Positions 22,246-27,393 of a DNA stretch of 27,393 bases are shown piece by piece. The notes beneath the pieces were generated by a model that was not told the origin of the DNA, did not search any database, and saw only the letters and a program-made list of their open reading frames with translations. Position 1 is the first letter of the stretch; each line of letters starts with the position of its first letter. The stretch is from positions 1 through 27,393 of the forward strand of contig NZ_CABFMF010000015.1 of assembly GCF_901875575.1 (NCBI RefSeq), given 5' to 3'. Both the position numbers and the translations under genes were made by a program. This stretch comes from an uncultured Streptococcus sp. (GTDB lineage Bacteria > Bacillota > Bacilli > Lactobacillales > Streptococcaceae).

Positions 22246-22736
22246 GAATAAGGCAAGCAAGATTAGATGATTTGGATCGTATTGTTGAAATTGAATTAGA
22301 GAATTTCTCTGTATGGGAAGCTATTCCTCGTTCAGTTTTTGAAGCGCATTTACGGAAAATTCAAACGAGTTTTCTAGTTGCAGAAGATGAAGGAAGGGTC
22401 ATTGGTTACGTAGAAGGGCCAGTTGGACCCCAACGCTACTTGCAAGATCAGTCTTTTACTGAGGATATAGAAGACCATAGTTACCTTCCTGGAGGTTACA
22501 TAGCAGTAACCTGTCTCTCCATTGCTAAAGAGGCTCAAGCTTTGGGAGTAGGTAAGAAACTATTGACAGCTCTTAAAGAAATTGCTCTAGAGAATAAGAG
22601 GGAAGGGATCAGTCTTACCTGCCATGATTATCTCATTGCTTACTATGAAAAACATGGTTTCGTAAATGAGGGACTATCTCAATCAACCTTTGCAGGAGAA
22701 AAATGGTATGATATGGTTTGGGAAGTGAAAAAATAG
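22242..22736 (+). CDS. GNAT-family N-acetyltransferase (AANAT-like)
   Basis: The 164-residue GNAT has the motif A region TCLSIAKEAQALGVGKKLL and the late YYEKHGFVNEG segment. The long insertion between strands (GPVGPQRYLQD...HSYLPGG) recalls arylalkylamine acetyltransferase-like members, so an amine or amino-group acceptor is likely. It overlaps the preceding GNAT by 4 nt (ATGA) with a GGAG SD and ends the murC operon. The substrate is unknown. Confidence 0.87.
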   Translation: MRIRQARLDDLDRIVEIELENFSVWEAIPRSVFEAHLRKIQTSFLVAEDEGRVIGYVEGPVGPQRYLQDQSFTEDIEDHSYLPGGYIAVTCLSIAKEAQALGVGKKLLTALKEIALENKREGISLTCHDYLIAYYEKHGFVNEGLSQSTFAGEKWYDMVWEVKK

Positions 22737-22755
22737 GCTAGGAAAGCGTGGTAGG

Positions 22756-22784
22756 TTGCTTTTCTTCGGTTTTTAAGATATAAT
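22756..22784 (+). promoter_or_regulatory. Promoter of mltG
   Basis: TTGCTT (22756-22761), a 17-bp spacer and TATAAT (22779-22784). A weak hairpin GAAAGC/GCTTTTC overlaps the -35 and may attenuate upstream readthrough. Confidence 0.75.
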
Positions 22785-22815
22785 ATTATGGATTGTCAAC
22801 GAGGAGGAAAAACTT

Positions 22816-24426
22816 TTGAGTGAAAAATCTAGAGAAGAATCGCTAAGCTTTAAGGATCAGATTTTACGTGATTTAGAAAAAGCAAAAAGTTACGATGGAA
22901 TTCGTAAAGATTCGGATGAATTCATTGGGGCTAATGCTTCTATGTCTGTCTCTGAAAGAAAAGTTTCTGATGAAGATGTGATGGCGGCATCCTTATCAGC
23001 CGTAGAAAGAATCATGGATAATGCACCGCGTGTACCACAAGAGTCAAGCGGAGAACTTCCTGCTTCACCAGTAGATGAGAGTGTAGCAAAACAAGGAGTC
23101 GTGCGTCCTAAAAAAATTGAAAAAGAATACAATGAAATTCCAACAAGAGTAGCTGTATCTTATAAAACAGATAGTGCTGAAGAATCTATTGCTTCAGAAA
23201 AGTCGACGCCAGCTAAGGAAACAGTGGAGATTGTTAACGATAAATCTCGACGTAGTCGCCTAGACACAGCTAAACCATCTAAGGTGAAAAAAGAGAAAAA
23301 ATCACATTTCAAAGCCTTCTTTATTTCATTTATCTTATTCCTTGCTTTACTTTCAGCAGGTGGTTATTTTGGGTATCAGTATGTGCAGGCTTCTTTAGAA
23401 CCTGTCGATGCCAACTCTAAAACTTTTGTCACTGTTCAAATCCCAGAAGGTGCCAATGTTCAAGAAATTGGATCTACTTTGGAATCCTCTGGTCTAGTTA
23501 AACATGGCTTAGTATTTGCTTTGTATGCTAAATATAAACATTATGATGATTTGAAATCAGGATACTACAATTTGAAAAAGAGTATGAGTACAGATGACTT
23601 AGTACAAGAGTTGCAAAAAGGTGGAACACCTGAACCTCAGGAACCAGCACTTGCTAAGTTGACTATTCCAGAAGGCTATACACTTGAACAAATTGCTCAA
23701 ACTGTAGGTCAACTTCAAGGTGACTTCAAAGAACCATTTACAGCAGATGCATTCTTGACAAAAGTTCAAGATGAAACATTTATAGCTCAAGAAATTGCTA
23801 AATATCCTAATTTGCTAGAAAGCTTACCAACTAAGGAGAGTGGAGTTCGTTATCGCTTAGAAGGTTTTCTGTTCCCAGCAACATATTCTATCAAAGAAAA
23901 TACAACAATTGAAAGCTTGATTGATGATATGTTAGCAGCTATGGATAAAACGTTAACTCCATATTATTCTACAATTAAGTCTAAAAACTTAACAGTAAAT
24001 GACTTACTAAGCATTGCTTCACTTGTTGAAAAAGAAGGTGCTAAGACTGAAGATCGTAAATTGATTGCAGGTGTATTCTATAATCGTTTGAATCAAGGAA
24101 TCCCTCTTCAAAGCAATATTGCAATCTTGTATGCTCAAGGAAAACTAGGCGAAAAGATTAGTCTTGCAGATGATGTTGCTATTGATACATCAATTAACTC
24201 ACCATACAATGTTTATACAAATCTAGGGTTGATGCCTGGACCAGTAGATAGTCCAAGCCAGGATGCGATTGAATCTAGTATCAATCAAACGAAGAGTCAG
24301 AACCTATACTTTGTAGCAAATGTTACAGATGGTAAGGTATATTATGCTGTTACTCAACAGGAACATGACCGTAATGTTGCTGAGCATGTCAATAGCAAGC
24401 TTACTCAAAATAGTGGTTCAAACTAA
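22816..24426 (+). CDS. mltG: Endolytic murein transglycosylase MltG
   Basis: The 536-residue single-pass membrane protein starts at TTG (22816), supported by GAGGAGG 8 nt upstream. A charged cytosolic region (1-165) is followed by a transmembrane segment (about 166-190, FKAFFISFILFLALLSAGGY) and an extracellular YceG/MltG domain. The conserved catalytic Glu lies in LVEKEG (about 405-407), followed by VFYNRL and LMPGPVDSPS. MltG cuts nascent glycan strands and sets their length; in pneumococcus it works with peripheral wall synthesis. The long cytosolic domain is typical of streptococci. Confidence 0.95.
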   Translation: MSEKSREESLSFKDQILRDLEKAKSYDGIRKDSDEFIGANASMSVSERKVSDEDVMAASLSAVERIMDNAPRVPQESSGELPASPVDESVAKQGVVRPKKIEKEYNEIPTRVAVSYKTDSAEESIASEKSTPAKETVEIVNDKSRRSRLDTAKPSKVKKEKKSHFKAFFISFILFLALLSAGGYFGYQYVQASLEPVDANSKTFVTVQIPEGANVQEIGSTLESSGLVKHGLVFALYAKYKHYDDLKSGYYNLKKSMSTDDLVQELQKGGTPEPQEPALAKLTIPEGYTLEQIAQTVGQLQGDFKEPFTADAFLTKVQDETFIAQEIAKYPNLLESLPTKESGVRYRLEGFLFPATYSIKENTTIESLIDDMLAAMDKTLTPYYSTIKSKNLTVNDLLSIASLVEKEGAKTEDRKLIAGVFYNRLNQGIPLQSNIAILYAQGKLGEKISLADDVAIDTSINSPYNVYTNLGLMPGPVDSPSQDAIESSINQTKSQNLYFVANVTDGKVYYAVTQQEHDRNVAEHVNSKLTQNSGSN

Positions 24427-24438
24427 GACTTAAAAATA

Positions 24439-24459
24439 AGAATCTCAGTTGAAGATTCT
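24439..24459 (+). other. Hairpin between mltG and greA
   Basis: AGAATCT (24439-24445) pairs perfectly with AGATTCT (24453-24459) around a 7-nt loop, without a T run. It may stabilise or process a joint mltG-greA transcript; no separate greA promoter is obvious. Confidence 0.45.
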
Positions 24460-24485
24460 AAATTATTGAAAGAAAGTTGAGAAAA

Positions 24486-24968
24486 ATGTCAGAAAAAACA
24501 TATCCTATGACAATTGAGGAAAAGGAAAAACTTGAAAAAGAATTAGAAGAATTAAAATTGGTTCGTCGTCCAGAAGTTGTTGAACGTATCAAGATTGCCC
24601 GTTCATACGGTGATTTGTCAGAAAACAGTGAGTACGAAGCAGCTAAGGATGAACAAGCCTTTGTCGAAGGACAAATCTCTAGTTTGGAAACAAAAATTCG
24701 TTACGCTGAAATTGTTAATAGCGACTCAGTTGCCGATGATGAAGTTGCAATTGGTAAAACGGTAACAATCCAAGAAATTGGTGAAGAGGACGAAGAAGTC
24801 TACATGATCGTAGGATCAGCTGGAGCCGATGCTTTTGCTGGTAAGGTTTCAAATGAAAGTCCTATTGGACAAGCCTTAATTGGTAAGAAAACAGGTGATA
24901 AAGCAACTATTGAAACACCAGTTGGTAGCTATGATGTAAAAATCTTAAAGGTAGAAAAAACAGTCTGA
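24486..24968 (+). CDS. greA: Transcription elongation factor GreA
   Basis: The 160-residue protein starts at the ATG at 24486; a TTG three codons upstream is open but would give an unusual extra MRK. The N-terminal coiled coil (about 8-75; YGDLSENSEYEAAKDEQ carries the acidic tip region) inserts into the RNA polymerase secondary channel and stimulates transcript cleavage in stalled complexes. The C-terminal FKBP-like domain includes SPIGQALIGKK. Length is standard. It follows mltG by 59 nt, as in pneumococcus, and ends at a strong terminator. Confidence 0.96.
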   Translation: MSEKTYPMTIEEKEKLEKELEELKLVRRPEVVERIKIARSYGDLSENSEYEAAKDEQAFVEGQISSLETKIRYAEIVNSDSVADDEVAIGKTVTIQEIGEEDEEVYMIVGSAGADAFAGKVSNESPIGQALIGKKTGDKATIETPVGSYDVKILKVEKTV

Positions 24969-24975
24969 GAAAGTT

Positions 24976-25022
24976 AAAGGAGTGGGGAGGCGGACCGCCT
25001 TGCTCAACTCCTTTTTGGTTTT
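24976..25022 (+). terminator. Terminator of greA
   Basis: AAAGGAGT (24976-24983) pairs with ACTCCTTT (25007-25014), enclosing an inner GGCG/CGCC hairpin (24989-24992 with 24996-24999), followed by T-rich sequence. Confidence 0.88.
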
Positions 25023-25042
25023 TTAATACAGTAGGAGACGTT

Positions 25043-26407
25043 ATGAGTGAAAATAAGAAAAAAAATAAGATGGAGCGTGGCTTAACCAATCGACATGTTC
25101 AGGTTATGGCTATTGCTGGAACAATAGGAACTGGCCTTTTTCTAGGAGCAGGTCGTTCTATCAGTTTAACAGGCCCTTCGATTGTTTTAATTTATCTAAT
25201 TACAGGAGCCTTCATGTTCTTGATGATGCGAGCAGTGGGAGAAATGCTCTATCAAGACCCTGAGCAACATACTTTTATCAACTTTATTACTCGTCATTTG
25301 GGTAAGGGTTGGGGATATTTTGCAGTCTGGTCTTACTGGTTATCGGTTGTCTTTATTGGTATGGCAGAAATTACGGCTATTTCGCACTATGTTCAGTTTT
25401 GGTTTCCTTCATGGCCTAGTTGGTTAATTCAAGTTGGATTTTTAACTGTTTTAGGTTTGGTCAATCTAATAGCTGTTAAACTTTTTGGAGAAGTTGAATT
25501 TTGGTTTGCTATGATTAAGATTGTAGCTATCCTTGCTATGATTGTGACTGGTATCTTTATGGTTCTGACAGGTTTTGAAACACCTCATGGAGTAGCTAGC
25601 TTAGCCAATATTACGGATAATTTCTCACTCTTCCCTAATGGTAGTGTAAACTTTGTGATGGCTTTCCAGATGGTCTTCTTTGCCTACCTCATGATTGAGT
25701 TTATAGGAGTAACGACTTCGGAAACAAAAAATCCACGTCAGGTCTTGCCAAAAGCAGTTAAGGAAATTCCTTTACGTATTGCCTTTTTCTATGGGGGTTC
25801 TCTAATTGCCATTATGGCGATTATTCCATGGAGAGATCTAACTTCAGCAGACTCACCATTTGTTACGGTATTTGAACTAGCAGGTGTCAAATGGGCAGCA
25901 GCCTTGATTAACTTCGTCGTCTTGACGTCAGCAGCATCAGCTCTAAATTCAACCCTCTACTCAACAGGTCGCCATTTGTATCAAATAGCTCAGGATTTAC
26001 CAAATCCGTTCTTAAAAGCAATTAAAGCAGATACCTTATCTCGCTATAATGTTCCTCAAAATGCAATTTTGGCCTCAACTATTTTGATTGCTACAGCTGC
26101 TTTTATTAATGTCCTGCCAGGAGTTTCCGATGCCTTTGCCTTGATAACAGCTTCTTCATCAGGTGTTTATGTAGCTATTTATATCTTGATTATGGTGGCT
26201 CACCTTAAATACCGCAAGTCACCAGATTTTATGGCAGATGGTTATCTCATGCCACATTATCGTTTCCTAAATCCTTTAACCATACTCTTCTTTGCATTTG
26301 TCTTTGTAACCCTCTTTTTACAAGAGTCTACATTTGTAGGAGCAGTCGGTTCAGCTATCTGGATTATCGTTTTTGGTATTTATAGCCAGTGGAAATTTAG
26401 AAAATAG
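25043..26407 (+). CDS. Amino-acid permease of the APC superfamily (CycA/AroP-like)
   Basis: The 454-residue protein has about 12 hydrophobic segments, the APC N-terminal motif AGTIGTGLFLGAGRSI in the first segment and the conserved EFIGVTTSETKNPR loop. It is a proton-coupled amino-acid importer. The LTNRHVQ opening resembles E. coli CycA-type D-Ala/Gly/D-Ser and GABA permeases, but substrate specificity cannot be read from sequence. It has an AGGAGA SD. No promoter is obvious between the greA terminator and the ATG, so it may depend on readthrough. It ends in its own terminator. Confidence 0.88.
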   Translation: MSENKKKNKMERGLTNRHVQVMAIAGTIGTGLFLGAGRSISLTGPSIVLIYLITGAFMFLMMRAVGEMLYQDPEQHTFINFITRHLGKGWGYFAVWSYWLSVVFIGMAEITAISHYVQFWFPSWPSWLIQVGFLTVLGLVNLIAVKLFGEVEFWFAMIKIVAILAMIVTGIFMVLTGFETPHGVASLANITDNFSLFPNGSVNFVMAFQMVFFAYLMIEFIGVTTSETKNPRQVLPKAVKEIPLRIAFFYGGSLIAIMAIIPWRDLTSADSPFVTVFELAGVKWAAALINFVVLTSAASALNSTLYSTGRHLYQIAQDLPNPFLKAIKADTLSRYNVPQNAILASTILIATAAFINVLPGVSDAFALITASSSGVYVAIYILIMVAHLKYRKSPDFMADGYLMPHYRFLNPLTILFFAFVFVTLFLQESTFVGAVGSAIWIIVFGIYSQWKFRK

Positions 26408-26412
26408 ATTTG

Positions 26413-26443
26413 AAACTCATCAACTCAGGTTGGTGAGTTTTTT
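26413..26443 (+). terminator. Terminator of the permease gene
   Basis: AAACTCATCAAC (26413-26424), TCAG loop, GTTGGTGAGTTT (26429-26440) with one G-U pair, then T's. Confidence 0.92.
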
Positions 26444-26448
26444 CTAGT

Positions 26449-26477
26449 TTGACAGTCTATTGAAATAAGGCTATAAT
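26449..26477 (+). promoter_or_regulatory. Consensus SigA promoter of the GNAT gene
   Basis: TTGACA (26449-26454), a 17-bp spacer and TATAAT (26472-26477). Both hexamers are perfect consensus; the strongest predicted promoter here. Confidence 0.93.
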
Positions 26478-26507
26478 CAAGCTATAACAGTGTTTGAGGA
26501 GATTTAG

Positions 26508-26918
26508 ATGTACTTTAGATTGGAAAATAAGGAATCTCATAAATCACAAGAAATAGGGAATCTGATTCGTGTTTATAACCGTTCAAAAAGAGAAGAAGCT
26601 GAAAGTGAGCCACTTACTCTTTATGTCGAAGATGAAAAGGGTAATCTCCTGGCAGGTTTGATAGCAGAGACTTTTGGAAATTGGTTGGAAATTGAGTATT
26701 TGTTTGTAAAAGAGGAACTGCGAGGGCAAGGAATCGGTTCAAGACTATTGCAGCAAGCAGAAACTGAAGCTAAGAATCGAAATTGTCGTTTTGCATTTGT
26801 CAATACTTACCAGTTTCAGGCGCCAGACTTTTATCAGAAACATGGCTACAAGGAAGTCTTTGCTTTGCAAGACTATCCCTACACAGGAAAAAGATTTTAT
26901 TACCAAAAAGATTTGTAA
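26508..26918 (+). CDS. GNAT-family N-acetyltransferase
   Basis: The 136-residue GNAT has acetyl-CoA loop motif LFVKEELRGQGIGSRLLQQAE and a final FVNTYQFQAPDFYQKHGYKEV segment, close to GNATs annotated as acting on small molecules or antibiotics. The acceptor is unknown. Its own consensus promoter and GAGGAG SD make it independent of the permease gene. Downstream are about 400 nt without a clear gene. Confidence 0.87.
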   Translation: MYFRLENKESHKSQEIGNLIRVYNRSKREEAESEPLTLYVEDEKGNLLAGLIAETFGNWLEIEYLFVKEELRGQGIGSRLLQQAETEAKNRNCRFAFVNTYQFQAPDFYQKHGYKEVFALQDYPYTGKRFYYQKDL

Positions 26919-27147
26919 GGAGAATAAAGCAAAGAGGGGCTTTATAAAAGTATGGAGGTATGATGGTGGCTATGGGTAACGTTTAAGTAGATTCTCGATA
27001 AATACTAGTTAGAATCTAGAAATTGTGTCTGTCTAGAGGATATTTAGGACAATCCAATCACAGCTGAGACATTGGGAATCAAGTCCTATCAGGTCAAGAA
27101 AAGAAGTGATGTCGTCGATATTTTGAAATCCTATATTTAAATGTAAC
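26919..27147 (+). other. Non-coding stretch with a possible gene relic
   Basis: No intact gene is seen. GGAGG at 26954-26958 precedes ATG codons leading to MMVAMGNV and a stop (26960-26986). Further on, a 29-codon tail reading NPITAETLGIKSYQVKKRSD and then VVDILKSYI ends at TAA 27140, right before a good terminator, but its frame is closed upstream by a TAG at 27045. This looks like the two ends of a decayed small gene. I could not identify its family. Confidence 0.4.
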
Positions 27148-27179
27148 ACTCTCTATCTTTTTGTAGTAGAGAGTTTTTT
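27148..27179 (+). terminator. Terminator after the relic
   Basis: ACTCTCTA (27148-27155) pairs perfectly with TAGAGAGT (27167-27174), followed by T's to 27179. Confidence 0.88.
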
Positions 27180-27212
27180 GTTAATAAAATTTTACAAAAT
27201 GACATTTATATA

Positions 27213-27240
27213 TTGCATTAAGTTAGATATATGATATAAT
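27213..27240 (+). promoter_or_regulatory. Promoter of the ABC transporter gene
   Basis: TTGCAT (27213-27218), a 16-bp spacer and TATAAT (27235-27240) with extended TGA just before. The leader is about 70 nt. Confidence 0.82.
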
Positions 27241-27271
27241 ATATTAAAAAGAGGCGCAACTTTTTAAAATT

Positions 27272-27293
27272 AATGAGAATCAAAGAGAAAACC
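27272..27293 (+). repeat. boxA-like sequence (possible BOX remnant)
   Basis: The 22-nt stretch matches about 19 of 22 positions of the boxA core of the pneumococcal BOX repeat as I remember it (AATGAAAATCAAAGAGCAAA and two more bases). No boxB or boxC follows, so it is at best a fragment. Confidence 0.35.
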
Positions 27294-27319
27294 GAGAATA
27301 TTAATGGAGGAATTACAAA

Positions 27320-27393
27320 ATGGAAGTTATAAATGTAAGTAAAAATTATGGTCATTCAACCATTCTCAAAGATATAAATTTTGCACTTAATAA
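27320..27393 (+). CDS. ABC transporter ATP-binding protein, N-terminal fragment (runs off window)
   Basis: Only 24 codons are present. MEVINVSKNYGHSTILKDIN is the usual first strand and A-loop region of an ABC ATPase (aromatic Tyr10 in KNYG, then the LKDIN strand before the Walker A). GGAGG lies 9 nt before the ATG. The substrate cannot be guessed. Confidence 0.8.
   Translation, partial: MEVINVSKNYGHSTILKDINFALN

Noticed and set aside
16660..22736. SNF2 helicase plus neighbours as a defence system
   Set aside because: Neighbours are murC-linked housekeeping genes in an order I recall as conserved in pneumococcus; no nuclease, methylase or toxin partner is adjacent.
21778..22736. GNAT pair as a toxin-antitoxin (GNAT-RHH) module
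   Set aside because: Both genes are GNATs; there is no small ribbon-helix-helix antitoxin.
24477..24485. TTG start for greA
   Set aside because: The ATG at 24486 gives the standard 160-residue GreA.

Overview
The window is chromosomal DNA from a viridans-group Streptococcus of the mitis/oralis/pneumoniae cluster. The evidence is low G+C content, extended -10 promoters of the TGnTATAAT type, an L-lysine-type MurE, an LPNTG surface protein with Mub-like and proline-rich repeats, an AliB-type peptide-binding lipoprotein, and a gene order (rpsF-ssb-rpsR, Cof/cyclophilin fusion, S1 protein, ppaC, murE/flippase, aliB, metB operon, SNF2 helicase, murC, mltG, greA) that I recall from the pneumococcal chromosome. 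The surface-protein gene upstream of rpsF and some of the genes after greA look like the strain- or species-variable parts.

Layout. 1-770: the end of an LPXTG adhesin and its terminator. 784-1930: the ribosomal/SSB operon rpsF-ssb-rpsR behind a structured leader. 1933-2206: an unusual tandem array of about five and a half 51-bp units, each rebuilding a rho-independent terminator. 2210-2597: a non-coding stretch holding a good promoter but no recognisable gene. 2598-5440: Cof-HAD/cyclophilin fusion, S1-domain RNA-binding protein, tRNA methyltransferase-like protein and GIY-YIG protein. 5465-7689: inorganic pyrophosphatase and two overlapping uncharacterised genes. 7724-7980: a CsbD-like small protein, convergent with murE. 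8027-11201: murE (minus strand) and a YtgP/MurJ-like flippase (plus strand), fired from overlapping divergent promoters. 11345-13410: aliB-like lipoprotein. 13477-14133: a hypothetical gene with a leader of about 190 nt. 14207-16567: the metB-type/PatB-type methionine operon behind a perfect 17-bp MetR-type box. 16629-19746: SWIM/SNF2 helicase. 19755-22736: unknown gene, murC and two GNATs. 22756-24426: mltG. 24486-24968: greA. 25043-26918: APC permease and a GNAT. 27213-27393: promoter and start of an ABC ATPase that runs off the window.

How it fits together. Most genes are housekeeping. Peptidoglycan is the recurring theme: MurE and MurC build the lipid II stem peptide, the YtgP-like protein is the candidate lipid II flippase, and MltG cuts nascent glycan. 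Peptide uptake (AliB) and transsulfuration (MetB/PatB) supply amino acids.

No mobile element, CRISPR array, tRNA or rRNA was seen. The most unusual structure is the 51-bp-period terminator array behind rpsR, which also has a 153-bp higher-order period. Next are the murE/ytgP back-to-back promoters with almost coincident -35 boxes, two genes predicted to be leaderless, and two intergenic stretches with intact promoter signals but no convincing gene. Nothing here amounts to a clear new multi-gene system.
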